DNA of 64,000 nucleotides from Choricystis sp. odSpoLacu1 (Eukaryota; Chlorophyta; Trebouxiophyceae). The first letter of the stretch is position 1. Each line of letters begins with the position of its first letter. Below the pieces are notes generated by a model. It saw only the letters and a list, made by a program, of their open reading frames with translations. It did not search any database and was not told where the DNA came from. The stretch is taken from positions 434,001 through 498,000 of the forward strand of contig OY253652.1 in NCBI GenBank assembly GCA_958009055.1. The letters are read 5' to 3'. Shown in pieces: positions 31,838 to 44,233 of the stretch. The translations under genes and the position numbers were made by a program.

Positions 31838-34800
31838 ATGGGCAAGAAAAAGAAGAAGCATGCGCCGCCAGACGCCGGCCCTGTGGGCGCCGAGGTGCGA
31901 CAAGGCGCCAGCTCGACCACCTCCACCCCGCGACCTGCCCACCAGCTGCCCCGGGATGCCCTGCAGCCGTGCCTACACCAAGCAGACAGTGTTAAGCTTG
32001 TGTGAAAGCTTGGATGACTCAACGCAACACACGCCTCACTTTCAAACATTTTTTCCTTCCTCAATAGGCCGACGACGAGATGACCGCCCTGGCCGCGATC
32101 TATGGCGCCGACTTTGAGCGCGCAGAAGACGGACGAGGCTTCACCCTGCGCGTGTCCCCGCACGCGGGGGGGGCGCCGACCGACGCGTCCGCCCCCGCGG
32201 CCGCGCTGGAGCTGCGGTATCCACCGGGCGGCACGTACCCGTCCACGCCGCCGGCCATCACCGTGTGGCCGCTCAACGGTCTGCCTCAGGCCGCAGCTGA
32301 CGCGTTGGCCGCGGACGCGACGGCGGCGGCGGCCGCAGCTGCTGCAGCGGGTGACGTGTGCGGTTTTTCGCTGGCGACGCGGGCGGCCGATTTCCTGGCT
32401 GACGCCACCCTGGCGCGCCCGCCGCCCTCCGAGCCATCCGCTGAAGCCGTGGCCACCAGCTTGTGGGATGAAGCGATGCGGCGGGCCGAGACCGAGGCTG
32501 CAGCCGCGTGGCAGGCGCACTCGGTGGGCGGCAGCGCGGGGGGCAGCCGGCCGACGACGCCGGCGCCGCCACGGGCGGCTGTTTGGTCTGGAGCTGCCAC
32601 CATACGCCTGTTCGATGACGAGGGCGCGTTTCCCGAGGTGGCCAAGCCGGCGACCGCGCCGGTGGTGCCCCAACCAGCGGCAACAGTCGCGCCTGCCCCG
32701 CGCCCGCCCCCTCCACCCCGCCCCTCCACCCCGCTCGACCTGGCCGCCGACCGCTCCATCTCGGGCGTGTTTCGCTCGGTCAAACACTCGATTTCGGCGG
32801 CCATGTCTCGGCCACCCGTCGTTCCACCTCACCCGTCGCCGTCGCCGCCGCCAGACGGCATGACCAACCTGCGCCGCGACCTGGCCCTCTGCCACGCCCT
32901 GCGCCTGGTGGCCGCCTCTGGGGGCGCCGTCCCGCCCCACGCCCTGCCGTCGCTGGCCGCGTCCCTGGCGTCAGCGGGCGTGCTGCCCGCGTGGGCGCCG
33001 AGCGTGCTGTCCGGCCCGCCTGCCGCGCTGGACGCCGCCTTGGCGCGCGCGTTTGGGGGCGGCGCCACCGGCGCCACCGCCCCCGACCCGGGCGCCGGGT
33101 GGGCGGTGGACGCGTTCTGGAAGGCGGCTCCCCGGGGCGGGGCCGCGCCATCGTCCGCCCCTGCCTCTCGGTATGCATCGGATTTCGAGGAGCAGCACGT
33201 GCTGGGCCGCGGCGGGTTTGGTGTGGTGGTGGCCGCCACCAACCGCCTCGATGGCCGTCGCTACGCGGTCAAAAAGATCCCGCTGCGTGCGTCGGCACCC
33301 GCGGCGGCCGCTCGCATCCTGCGCGAGGTGGCCACCCTGTCGCGGCTGCAGCACCCGCACGTGGTGCGCTACTTCAACTGCTGGCTGGAAGATGCGGCTC
33401 CCAAAGCACCGCCGCCGCCGGTGGAGCGGACCAGACGGGGGCGCGACTGGGCCAGCGCGGACGAAGGCGGCAGCGGCAGTGGGGAAGAGGCGGAGGAGGG
33501 CGGCGGTAAACACTGGCTCGACTCGTCGTCGACGGGCGACGCGCGCGGCAGTGGCGGGCTCGACCAATCATCCTCGCTGGCGGCGTGGGCGCCCCAGCCC
33601 GCTGGCTTCACCGACACTGGGCCCACAGCAGCCACGACGACCGCCCCCACGACAACAGCCCCCACCGCCCCCACCGCCGACACCGATGCCACCGCCGCCG
33701 ACACAGCCCCAGGCGGCCAAACCCTCTTCATCCAGATGGAGCTCTGCCCCCGCACCCTGCGCGCCGCCCTGGACGCTCCGGGTGGCGTCGATGTCGCGGA
33801 CACGTGGACCGTGCTGCGCCAGATCGCGCGCGGCCTGGCTCACTGCCACGCGCAGGGCGTGTACCACCGCGACCTGAAACCAGCCAACATATTTTTCGAT
33901 GCGCGCGGCGACGTGCGGATTGGTGATTTTGGGCTGGCCCGCTTCCGGGGCGGCGACGATGCGGCGGATGAAGTGAATAGGGAGGATGAGGGCGACAACG
34001 GCGACGCCACCCCGCGCGGCGCGGACGACGCGACGGGCGCGGTGGGCACAGCAGCGTATATCGCGCCTGAGATCCTCCAGGGCTGGTCCACCTATGACGA
34101 ACGCGTCGACCTCTTCTCCCTGGGCGTCATCGCGTTTGAATTGTTCAACGGTCCGTTTGGTACCGGCATGGAGCGCGTCGTGGCCGTGCGCGACCTAAGG
34201 GCGGCAGGCGCGCCGCCTGCTGCGTGGCCGCCCGCAGACCGCGCCGGCTCCGACGCCACCGCCGCGCGCTCGCTCGTCACCTGGCTGCTGCAGCCCAACC
34301 CGGCCGACCGCCCCACCGCGGCCGAGTTGTTGAGGTCGGACCTGCTGCCCCCCGTGGTGGGGGATGAGGCCGCCACCGACGTGCTGCGCACTCTGGCCGC
34401 AGGCGGCGATGACGCCGCGCCGCTCGCGGCGCGCGTGGTGGAGTCGTTGTTTGCCGGCGGGGCGGCGGCTCAAGCCACCTCCACCCCCGACGACGCCCCC
34501 GGCGCGCCCGTGGGAGCAGCTCACGGTGGCGGCTCAGGCGCCACCGACGACGCGGCGGCCGCTGTGGCGGCCGCATGGCGCGCGCGCGGCGCGGTGGAAA
34601 CAACGTCACGCGGCGTCGGGTTTGCACCGCCGGGCGCACCGCCCGACGCGGTGCGCCTGCTGGACTCTTCGGGGGCCATGGTGGCCCTACGCTTCGAGTT
34701 TCGTGGCCCGTTCGCCGCCTGGGCGGCTGCACACGGCGTCGACGCGGCGACGAGGTTCGAGGTGGGAGCCATCCGCCGGCGTTCCGTCGGCCGCGCCCTC

Positions 34801-36180
34801 CCCCGCGTCTTTGTTCAAGGCGATTTCGACGTCCTCACCCCGCCCGGCTCCACGCCCACCGTGGACGACCAAGCCGCTGTGGATGCCGACGTCATCGTGG
34901 CAGCGTTGGACGGCGTCGTGGCGGCTGCAGCTGCCGGCTCGGGCGCGCCGCCCGCCGCGACCGCGACTGCCGCGCCGTTCCTGCCTCCTGGTGTGGAGGT
35001 GCGGCTTTCCCACCCCGCGCTTCTGTCACTCGCCCTCACCTCAGCCGGCGTCCCCCCCACATCCCACGCCGCCGCCCTGGGAGCTCTCAGCGGCGTGCTG
35101 GCGGTGTCCCCCGCCGACGCGCGCGCGCGTGCGGTGGCCTGGCCGCCCGCGCGCGCCGCGCTGGCGGGCGCGGGCGTGCCCCCGCGCGTGCAGACCGCGT
35201 TAAAAAAACTCGCCCTCGTCGTCCCAGGCGAATCCAGCGCCGCCCTGCTGCGCGCAGCGGCCGAGCTGGGGGCTCCACCGCCGGCAGCGGGCGGCAAGCC
35301 TGCGCGCAGCGGGGGCGGGCGGACTCACCCCGCGTCGCCCCCGCTCGCGGCGCTGGCCGCGCTGCGGGCTGCCCTCGCGGCGTTGGGCGTGCCCCCTGAC
35401 AGGCTGATGGTAGATGTGTTGTTAGCTCCTGCCGCTGACTATGTGACGGGGTGCGCGTTTGCCGTGTTTCATGCGGGGGGAGGGGGTGGCGGCGGCTCGA
35501 ACAACGCGCAGCGCGGCGGTCGGTCGCCCGTCGCCACCCTCCTAGCCGCCGGTGGACGCTACGACGGCCTGCTGCGCAAGCTGTGGGCTCAGCAGCACGC
35601 GTCTACAGGAGGGCCCCCACCGCCGTCCCCAGGCGGTGTCGGCACGACTGTCAACATCGCTCGCGCCGCAGCCGCACTCGGCCGCGCGCCACCCCGCCGC
35701 CCCACCCCCACCGACGCGGCGGACGCCGTCCTCCCTCCCCCCCGCCTGGACGTCGTCGTCACGTCGCGCGGCGGCGGCGGCCTGCTGGCCGACCGAGCCG
35801 CCCTGGCCGCACGCCTGCGGTCTGCGGGCCTGCGGGCCGCCACCCCGGCCGGCGCCGCCCCCTCCCCCCGCGACGCGTACGCCCTGGCGCGCGCAGCCCG
35901 GGCGGCCGCCATCGTCACCCTGGACGCCGCCACCTTGGGCGCCGCGTCGGTCGCCCGCGTGCGGTGGCTGGACCACGGCACTGATGAAGAGGTGGCCCTC
36001 GCCGACGTCGCCGCCGTTGTCGCGGGCCGGCTGGCGGTGAGGGCGCAGTCTGTGTCGGCACCGGTGCCGGTGGCGACGGCCAGTGGCGCCGCGGGCGGCG
36101 GGGGCGAGTCAGAGACAGAGGCGGACGCCGAGTGGCGCGCGTCGCGCCCGCGCGCGTACCAGCGCGAGCGCGCCAGATGA
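31838..36180 (+). CDS. GCN2: GCN2-type eIF2-alpha kinase
   Basis: Senses uncharged tRNA on amino-acid starvation and phosphorylates eIF2-alpha. A short first exon, 31838-31894 (MGKKKKKHAPPDAGPVGAE), joins 32068-36180 for 1,389 residues. A longer exon 1 with a GTGTGA donor near 32002 is possible. Domains: RWD (~20-120, ADDEMTALAAIYGADFE, the GCN1-binding module); a Pro/Ala-rich region; a kinase domain from ~390 (VLGRGGFGVVVAATNRLDGR, YAVKKIPL, an eIF2-kinase-type insert, YHRDLKPANIFFDARGDVRI at ~620, GTAAYIAPEIL); and a HisRS-like domain (~880-1340, LAAGGRYDGLLRKLW). The N-terminal RWD plus HisRS-like order is specific to GCN2. Confidence 0.93.
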
Positions 36181-36335
36181 TTTGTGTGTGGTTTGGGTAG
36201 CAGGAGAGGACCAACGCGGCTTGATGGCGATTCGGTGCGTGTGTGGGGTGTGTGTGTTTCTGCAATCATTCAAAAAGGGGAAGAAGAAGAAAAAACAGGC
36301 CCGCAAACAAAACTAACCCTCCCTCTCTGTACCTC

Positions 36336-38817
36336 TCACCGCCGCAGCACCCGCCACCACGCTGGGCGAGGCGGCGCCGCCACGGCAGCTGGTGCCGGCC
36401 CGCCCAAGCCTCCGCCACCACCACCCCCGCCTCCCGTCGCCGCTGCTTCGATCGCTTGCCTCAACATCTCAAACGCAGCGTCGCGCCGCGCGGCCGCCTC
36501 TGCCGCCTCTGCGCGCGCCGCGTCCAGGGCCGCCTCCGCCGCTGCAGTCGCAGCAGCCGCCGCGTCCCGCATACGGCGGGGGGCACCGGCGGCTGCCGCT
36601 TCATCGGCGCGGGCGCGGTCGAGGGAGGCAGCAGCCGCGGCGGCGGCCGCGGCCGCGGTGCCCGCATAAGTCAGCACCGCGCCGTGCACCGCCCGCGCGG
36701 CCGCCACCGCGTCCTCAGCGGTGGTGCCGGGAGGGGCGGGGGCGCCGCGCGGGCGGGCGGCGGCTGCATCCAGGGCTGCAAAGGCGGCCACCGCGGCCGC
36801 GCGCGCGGCGGCGTGCCCCGCCGCCGCGGCGGCGGCGGGCGCTTCCGCGCGGCGGGGGGGGGGGGGCACCGTGCGGCGGTCCACGCGGACCCGCCCCGAT
36901 GGGGGCCACCGCCTCGCCAGCGACGGGCGGCGCGACCGCGGTCGGCCTCAGCCAGGGCAGGGGAAAGCGGTACGTGACGTCCAGTTCGATGACCGCGTTG
37001 CACATCGGGCACGTCGGCCGCCGCCCCTGGCCGTGGCACTGGGCCAGCCAGCGCCGGATGCAGGCGCCGTGGAAGGCGTGGCCGCAGGGCAGGGCTTTGC
37101 CGCGCGGGCCGCGCGCGGTGGAAGAAGAAGGAGGCGCCTGCGCTGGTGGCCCCGACGCCCCCAGCAGGCGCAGCGGCGCGCCGCCGCCCGCCAACAGCCC
37201 TGCTGCTGCTGCCGCTGACGTGGACGGCGGCGCCCCCATCCCGCCCCAGCACACGGCGCACGACCCGTTGGCGCGCTCCACTTCGCCCGCGCTCGCGTCG
37301 CGCAGCCCCGTGGGGCGGACAATGGTGGCGCGCTTGCGCAGCGCATCGACCGCCCTCTGCACGGGCGCGCCCCAAAACACGACGCTCACAAACGCGGAGA
37401 ACACAAAGCCGGCACCGTGCAGCCAGCAGACGGCGGGAAACGAGTACAGGATGACGCGCTGGAAGGCGGCGGAGAGGCGGTGGTTGGCGCGGATGAGGGC
37501 GCGCGCGGCGCGCGGCGCGCGGCCGCGGAAGAGGACGTGCGCGGCCAGCACGGTCGCCAGCACGAAAAACTTTTCGCACGACAGGCGCATGATGGCCAGG
37601 GCGGCCTCCAACAGGGGGATGAGTTCGGCGTGTTCGGGGGCTCTCATTTTGGCGAGTTCGGCCGCGTGCTTGAGCGTGGCGGCGCGAAAGGGGGAGGCGG
37701 GGGTCGCGGCGCGCAGGCCGCACCGCGCACTGTACGCCGCTGCCACCCCATCCACCGCGGCCGGCAGCCCGCCCAACCCCGCGGTGCGCCACGCCCGGTC
37801 GGATGCCACCGCGGCCTCCATGACGGCGGGGGTGCGGGGGTGGGCCAGGGCGGAGGCTTCCAGGCGGAGTGGGACGACGAGAGCGTTGAGAGCCGCAAGT
37901 GAGGCAGCGGTGACGACCGCCGCCAACACAGCCCGGTTGGCGCGCAGGCGCCCCAACACGGTGCGTTGGGACGGGTCCACGCGCCACGTGCCCGTGAGGA
38001 TGGAGGGGGCGAGGTCGGGGTGGTGGTGGCGGCGGTGGGGAGGGGGGGCGGGCGCGGGCGCAGCAGCGTCCGCGCGGGCGCCGGCGCCGTCGTCGTCGCC
38101 ACCAGCACCACCACCCAGCCCTTCCCGCGCTGCCACCTCCAGCGGTGCAGGCACCAGCCCCCGTCCCGGAGGCAGGGCTAAAATCTTGAGCCGCGCCGCC
38201 ACAACCTGCACCAGAGGCAGCACCACCACCAACTCCGCCGCAAAGTGGGGCAGCTCAAACGTGGCGGACGAGGCTTCCGCCCCCCACGCCTGCTCCCACG
38301 CGTTGAGCCAGTAGGGGATGAGGCGCCAGCAGACGGAGACAAAGGATTCGCGTGCCACGACGTCTTCACCGGGGAGCAGTCCTCCTAAAAGTGTCGCACA
38401 CGCCAGCTTCTGCGCCCCCAACGCAGCCGACAGCGCAAACGACCACAGGGTCGCCGCCTTTGTCCACCCGTTAACGTTCCAGCGATAGTCGCAGGTGCAG
38501 TACTGGTGGCGTTCCCCGCAAAAGTAGTACACATCGCCCCACGTTTTGAAATCCGGATCAAAGGCGGTGGCGAAGACGGCGAACAGGGCGGCTGACGCGA
38601 CGCCCCACGCCAAGGCGCGGCGGTCCCAGGGGGAGAGAGGAGGGGGTGGGGTGGAGTCATCGTGCACAGAGGGCGCGGTCGCTGCCAGCACGTAGCACAG
38701 CCAGACGACGGCCGAGCCGGCAGCCCAGGAGGCAGGCGCGTTGCCGTGCTGCACCGCCACGCCGGCGGCGCAGGCGGCGAGGACGGCCGCGGTCAGCGCG
38801 TGGTCTTTGCGTGTCAT
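36336..38817 (-). CDS. Multi-pass membrane RING-type E3 ubiquitin ligase (frameshifted in the assembly)
   Basis: The exact family is not recognised. The start at 38817 (MTRKDHALTAAVLAACAAGV) is followed by at least six hydrophobic segments between residues ~8 and ~480. There is a Cys-rich extramembrane loop, DPDFKTWGDVYYFCGERHQY then CTCDYRWNVNG. A C-terminal C3HC4 RING reads GSCAVCWGG ... LPCGHAFHGACIRRWLAQ ... RPTCPMCNAV. This layout resembles ER-membrane ligases such as gp78/HRD1, but no ortholog is claimed. After the RING the frame breaks in a 13-G run (36854-36866). Removing one base continues into an Ala-rich coiled-coil-like tail ending WWRVLRR, for 826 residues. GCN2 converges on it with 155 bp between stops. 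Confidence 0.75.
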
Positions 38818-39263
38818 TGGGGAGGGGAGGGTGTTTGTGTGTTTTTGTCGGTGCCACCCGCGCGCGCACCCTGTGCGCCGTCACTCAGACGCAGGCGGGG
38901 TACACACACACACACCCGTCGGTGGGATGGGGGCGGCGGGGAGGAAAACAGGGCAAGGGGGCGACACAGGGTCACGCAATGGCGCGGAGAGGCGTGACAA
39001 CCCGTCCCCGCGCCGAGGCGACAGACGGGCGGGCGATGAGAAAGGTGTCACTCCAGCCCCGTGGGTGGTGTGGGGGGACAGATGGGGGGAGAACAAGCCC
39101 GCACTCTGCCTCGTCAAAAAGAGAGAGGGTGAGTGTGTGTTTTCTTTGTTTCTTCCCTCTGCTGTCGTTCCTCCCCCGCGTCTCTGTTGGTGTTTGCGTC
39201 GATGTGTGTGTTGCCTGCAACTCGAAGCAATAAAGGAATGTGTTTTTCACAACCCAAAACTCA
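38818..39263. other. Interval between RING ligase start and apyrase stop
   Basis: 446 bp with no plausible coding frame. It should hold the promoter and 5' UTR of the RING gene and the 3' UTR of the apyrase gene. A short CA repeat lies at 38902-38914. An AATAAA on the plus strand at 39229-39234 faces no known plus-strand gene. Confidence 0.5.
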
Positions 39264-41285
39264 CTACCGCCCCCCCGCCAGCGCGTCCAACGCCGCGCCC
39301 AGCGGCCACGCAGCCTCGACCTCGCGCCCCCGGTACTGCACCTTTTTGACCAGCGTCAACCCCTGCTTCTCTCCCAGCCCAAACCCGTGCGTCAGCAGGG
39401 CGTGCTGGAAGGCGAGGTCGAGGCACAGGTAGGGCGCCACGTCGGCGGGGGCGGCGGGGAAGGCGGCCTTGACCGCGTCAGTGTGCGGGGCGCACGCCGC
39501 CTCGCCCGCCCGTCTCCAGTCGGCCGGCTTGACAGACGCCACAGAGGCGGCCACATCGGTCACTAACCCTGCATCCACCGCCCTGTCCCAAAAGTAGGAC
39601 GACACGTAGAGCGCGGACGGGCGGCCGCCGCCCCCCCACGCACCGTCGAACGAGCACTCATGCACGGGCGCGCCGCACGGCCGCCCCTTGGCCAGCGCGT
39701 CCCGCGCCACGGCGGCGCACTGGCCAAAGGAGGCGCCGCCCGTGGAGGCGGCGGCCAGGTCGTGGGTGGCGGGGCCGTATTTGTAGGCGCAGGCGGTCGG
39801 GGTGGGGGGCGGTGTGTCGGTGCCCGCTTTCTCTTTGCGCCCGTCTGCGGATGATGAAGACGATCCACCACCACCACCACACGGCGCTTCAGGCACGCAG
39901 GGGTGCCCAGTCAGCGTCGCATCAGCACCGGACGCGCCACCGTGCAAGGCAGCTGCCACCCGGTCGCCCGCCTTCAGCACAGCAGACCGGCCTGCCATCA
40001 GCCCATAGCCTAAATAGGAGTGCACGTACACGCTGTACTTGCCGCCGCCCGCCACAGACAGGCGGCGCACGTACCCCGGGGGGGCTTCCTCGGCGGCGTG
40101 GGACGAAAGGGCGTAGGCATGCTGCACCGACCCACCCCCCAAATCGATGGCGGCCACCGTGTCCCCCGGCGCCGCCCCTAGCTTGCCCAGCAGGTAATTG
40201 AGGGTGAGCCACGCGAATGCGCCCTCCGCCTGGCCGTCCAGGATGGTGACGCCTGAGGCTGGGTCGACAGAAAAAGGGACGGACGTGGAGAGGTGTTTCC
40301 TCACCGCCTCCAAAATGGCGTCCGCCTGGCCGTCGGGCAGCAGGCGCAGGCCGGCCGTGGCGCCCACGGTCAGTGTAGTAGTGGCGTGCTTGGCGGCGGG
40401 GACCGTCTTCAGCGCCAGGTCGAGCAGGGGCTGCAGCGAGGCGGCTGCCGCCGCGGGGTCAGAGGCGTAGGACGAGAGTCCCGGCTTGACAGCCTCAAAC
40501 GTGTCGTCCTCCAGTTCGGGGGTGCCGCCCGAGGCGTGGCCAAAGCGGAAGACATGGACTCGGGAGCCTGGAGGGAGGAAGGGTGTGTGTGGTGGGTGGA
40601 GCGAAAAGCAAAGAGAGTGTGCCATCCACCCCCACACCCCCTCTTTCTCTCCACGCTCGCCTGTGCTGCCAGCGTCAATCACAACAGCGTACACATCATC
40701 TCCCGCGGCCGCCTTGTGGTGGCCTTCGATGGGGGCGTCGCCACCAGGTTGCGCAGACGCGAGCGCGGCGGCGCCGGTCGCAGAGGGCGGCGCGCCGACG
40801 CCGGCCGGCGCAAAGTCGCTGCCGTCCAGCCTGATGAGGGCGGAGGGCGCGGGTGTGCGGGGCAGCAAGGCGACTGCCAGCAGGGCGACGAGGGCGAGCT
40901 GTAGGTGGTGGTGGAGGGGGTGGAGTTGAGCGAAAGCAGAGCGCGCGTTCTGGTCGCAGGCGCGTGCCGCCTCCATGCTCCGAGCACCGCCTCCCGCCCC
41001 CCATTTCCGCCCCCGACACGCGCCCGACATGGCCGCCGTGTCAGCGTGTCAGCTTCGACGCCGGCGGGGGCGGGTGGGGCGTGGAAGCAGGGCGGGGAAT
41101 GCGGAAACGGCGCGGCAGCGCCCCCGGGCGCGCGTTTTTGGGTTTGCGCAACGGGGAGGCACGCAGCGTTTCTGCCCGCATCTCTGCACCCCTTGCACAC
41201 CCACACTCACCGGCACCACAATCTTGGCCACCGCGCCCCGGCTGGCCAGCGCGCGGCGAGCAGGCGCGGGCGCGCGGCCGAGCAT
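39264..41285 (-). CDS. Apyrase / nucleoside tri- and diphosphatase (GDA1/CD39 family)
   Basis: Hydrolyses nucleoside tri- and diphosphates, usually in the Golgi lumen or outside the cell. Exons 41211-41285, 40661-40898 and 39264-40567 give 538 residues. A short Arg/Ala-rich start (MLGRAPAPARRALASRGAVA) is followed at the junction by a single membrane anchor, KIVVP / LALVALLAVALLPR, consistent with a type II protein. Apyrase conserved regions are intact: VVIDAGSTGSRVHVFRF (ACR1), TVGATAGLRLL (ACR2), ILDGQAEGAFAWLTLNYLLG (ACR3), AAIDLGGGSVQHAY (ACR4) and the C-terminal YVSSYFWDRAVDAG. ACR1 is restored only if intron 2 uses a GC donor (ACAG/GCGAGC). The first exon is inferred; starts farther upstream, up to 41504, remain possible. 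Confidence 0.87.
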
Positions 41286-41623
41286 CGAAGGTCGAGCCGG
41301 CTCCCGCGACGGGGGGGCAGCTTCCACTGAGGACGACGATGACGAGCGCACGCGCAGGCCGAGTCTGTCGCCGGTGGCCGCCAGGGTGACGGTTTGGGTG
41401 GGAGGCGGCCTTGCGGTGCTGCAGGCGACGGGGGAGGGGAGAGGAAAGAAGAAGCGCAGAGTGACAAAGGAACTGCGTCTCTCTCCACCCTGAGAACCCG
41501 CCAACCTTCCCCACCGTGTGATGTGTGAATCATCTAAACAGGTTTTACAGGTTCACGAGGGCATCAGAATCAAAAGAAACGACGTTTTTTCTGGGCAGAA
41601 GTCAAACACCAACGATAATCAGA

Positions 41624-42676
41624 TCACCACGCGCTTTCATCCCCCGCCCCCGGCTGCCCCAGCGCGGCCAGCAGGTCGCTGCGTATCGACATGATGCCCG
41701 CCCCTCCACCCGCCGCGCTGGCCGAGCCCGCCACCTTGCCCAGCAAGGCTTTGGGGCGGCCTCGGAGGGAGGCACCCAGCGCGCCCCACACCGAGTCGCC
41801 GCCGCTCTTGCTGCTGCAATCCAGCCGCGTGTATCCGCACGCCTTGTACAGCGCGGTGGCGGCCTCGTTATCCGTGTGCACGTGCAGCATGACCCAGTTT
41901 TGGCGCCACCGGCAGGCGGCGCGCTCGGCGGCAGCAAGCAACGCTCTGGCCGCGCCGCGCCGGCGCGCGCGCGCGTCGACCGCCATGCACGCCACGTACG
42001 CGTACGAGTCGTCGGCCAGGCCGCGGGAGGCGAGGGCGGAGAGTTCCGCGGTCTCGCCCTGGAGGGAGACTTCCACGACGCCGGCGAGGGGGGGATCGTC
42101 GGGGGAGGGGGTGAGGGGTTCAGCGACCAGGCACAGGAAGCCGTCGTCCGAGGTGTACTTCATCTTGGATTGGAGGCCGGAGAGGACTTCGCCCTGCGTG
42201 GGGAGGAAAGGGAGGCAAGCGTCAGGTGGGTCTTCCACCACGCCTCGCTCTCCCACACACACTCCATCCCTCCCTCCTTCCTCTTTTCTCTCACCCTGAA
42301 CGTGTAGAACAGCAAGGCATCCAGCGGGCCCAGCGGGTAGGACGAGTAGAAGGCGGCTGCTTGCAGCTCGGCGGCAGCATCGACCTCGTCGGGACTGTGG
42401 GTTGAAAGGTCGAGGGGGGTGTTTGGGTTTGACTGCGCATTGTCGCACGCCCGCCCGTCGCGCCTGCCCTCTCTCCTCCCGTCAAACACACCGCACATCA
42501 ACGCACCGTATCGGCCGCACCCGCCACCTGTCCTTGCCGCCGCCTCCCCAGCCAGGCAGCGCGGCGAGAGGGGGGGCGCGGCGGGGCGGCACGCCTCGGC
42601 GCGCCGCGCGCGGCCGGGGCGCCGCGCTGCGGCATGGAGCCCGCATGTGTGATGCGTGAGGGAGCGTTGCGAGCAT
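41624..42676 (-). CDS. GNAT-family N-acetyltransferase, probably plastid
   Basis: Acetyl-CoA-dependent N-acetyltransferase. Exons 42507-42676, 42295-42394 and 41624-42193 give 279 residues. Junctions are phase 2 and phase 0 with GTGCGT and GTGAG donors. The first ~55 residues (MLATLPHASHMRAPCRSAAP, then Arg/Pro-rich) look like a transit peptide. The GNAT fold shows ELQAAAFYSSYPLGPLDALL, GVVEVSLQGE, AYVACMAVDARARRRGAARA with the acetyl-CoA pyrophosphate loop (Arg-Arg-x-Gly-x-Ala), and VMLHVHTDNEAATALYKACG. This combination resembles the plant plastid dual lysine/N-terminal acetyltransferases. The start could instead be the ATG at 42646. Confidence 0.8.
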
Positions 42677-42902
42677 GGGCGACTGGGCGCAGGGCTCGCA
42701 CGGCCTCGGAAAAAAAGAAAAAAGTTGAGGCTAGCTCAGTGGTTTTGACTTTTTTTTAAACCCGTTTGTTGTCTCTCCACACACGGCCACCGCGCAACAG
42801 CGCGCGTCAGCAGCACCAAAAATCAATGCACACACACACACACATACAAATGAATCGAGTTGTCTTCTCAGTTCCCTCTAACGCAAAAAATGAAACACAC
42901 AA

Positions 42903-44057
42903 TCAAGCTTCATCCCCACTCTCACTCGCCACCTCCTGCATGGCAGCCGCCAGCTCAGCCTCCAGGTCGGCCACATCCTCCAGGCGGTCATCAGACAGAG
43001 CCGCCTCTAGCGCGGCGGCCGCGCGCGCGGCGCGCGCGCGCGCGCCAAACAGCACCGCCCGCGCCGCGTCACGGGCGCGCACAGCGTCCGCAAACCTGCC
43101 CTGGGCTGCCGCGACGCCGGCGCGCAAGCCCTCGAACGCTGCCTGCCAAGAAGCCGCCTCCAGAGCGACGCGCGCGGCGTCCGCCGCGGCCGCGGTCGCG
43201 GCGCGCGGCGCGGGCGACGGCGCCCGCCGGGGCGGCGCCCACCGCGCGGCGGTGGCAGAGGCGGCGGGCGGCAGGGACGCAGACATGAAGGCGGCGCCCG
43301 CGGCCCAGGCGGACGGGGCGACATAGATGGGGGAGCCACACCGCAGCGACAGCGCGATGCCGTCCGAGGGGCGGCAGGACACGCAGCCGCCGCCCGCGCC
43401 GTCGGCGCCACTGCTGGCGACGCAGACGCGCCCCATGTAGGCGGCGCCGTGCAGCGCGGTGACGACGACGTGGGTGACGCGCGCGGAGACGGAGGCGAGG
43501 GCGGCGGCAAACACGTCGTGCATGGAGGGGCGGCCCGAGGAGTCGAGGTGGGGCTGTGCCGTGGAGGCGGACGCGATGGCTTGGGCGGCGGAGGGTTCTG
43601 GGTGGGTTTGGGGAAGGAAGCTCGCGTCAGCGTCGCTGTTTTCCCCGACCTCCGATTGGGCAGCATTGAAACGGTTTGAGCTCCTCCTCGCGCGCCCTCA
43701 ACCCCGCAGAACCCACCCTCCCACACACACACAGCACTCACCCACAAGCACCATCAGCGTGCGCGGCAGGTGGGGGCCGTCGGCGTCGTTGTCGAGGCGC
43801 AGGATGACGCTGGCCACGCGGCCGGGGTCGTCCGTGCCGTCACTCACGGCGGCCACGGTGACGCGCCACAGACCATCCGTCGTCACAGAGTCGCTTTCAT
43901 TGTTGGGTGAGGCGTCGCCGTGGAAAGAGGCGCGCAGAGGGGTGGTGGGGACGCGGCGCGGGCGCAGAACAAGGCGGGGGGTCGGGGCGCGCGGCGTGCG
44001 GCGGTTGGAAGCCGTCGCGGGCGGAGCCGCTGCCGCACGTGGGCGAAGCAGGCGCAT
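42903..44057 (-). CDS. BFN: Bifunctional nuclease (DUF151) family protein
   Basis: A member of the plant and bacterial bifunctional nuclease domain family (DNase/RNase-like, DUF151). Exons 43742-44057 and 42903-43597 join in phase 1, giving 336 residues. An N-terminal Arg/Pro/Thr-rich region (MRLLRPRAAAAPPATASNRR) may target the protein to plastid or nucleus. The DUF151 core reads VASVILRLDNDADG, LPRTLMVLVEPSAAQAIAS (matching WIGxxEAxAI of the family), GRPSMHDVFAAALAS, THVVVTALHGAAYMGRVCV and RPSDGIALSLRCGSPIYVA. The C-terminal helical end contains AALEAALSDDRLEDVADLEA, an UVR-like motif also seen in plant homologues. No catalytic residue is assigned. Confidence 0.82.
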
Positions 44058-44233
44058 GCCGGGAGTGTCGAGTGGGGTTGTGTGGAGGGAAGGGCGGGGT
44101 TTGGCCCGCGCGCAGGAGAGAGAAATGGGAGGTGCCGAGAGCGCGCGCGAAAAGAGCGGACACACAGCGGCCGCTTTTGTTTTCCCAGCGCCCCACGCCG
44201 CGGGCGTGCGCGTGCCTGGTGTGTCTGCGCGCC
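44058..44233. promoter_or_regulatory. Shared divergent promoter, BFN / NEMP
   Basis: 176 bp between start codons. No clear element is seen beyond GC-rich sequence. Assigned by position. Confidence 0.35.

Noticed and set aside
31895..32001. Longer GCN2 first exon reading through to a GTGTGA donor near 32002
   Set aside because: It would add a low-complexity stretch and leave a 66-nt intron; the GTGCGA donor at 31895 gives a compact Lys-rich start like plant GCN2. Not excluded.
42720..42760. tRNA-like A-box sequence (TAGCTCAGTGG) with poly-T nearby
   Set aside because: No anticodon arm, no B-box (GGTTCGANTCC) and no acceptor pairing follow. The T run falls within about 20 bases.
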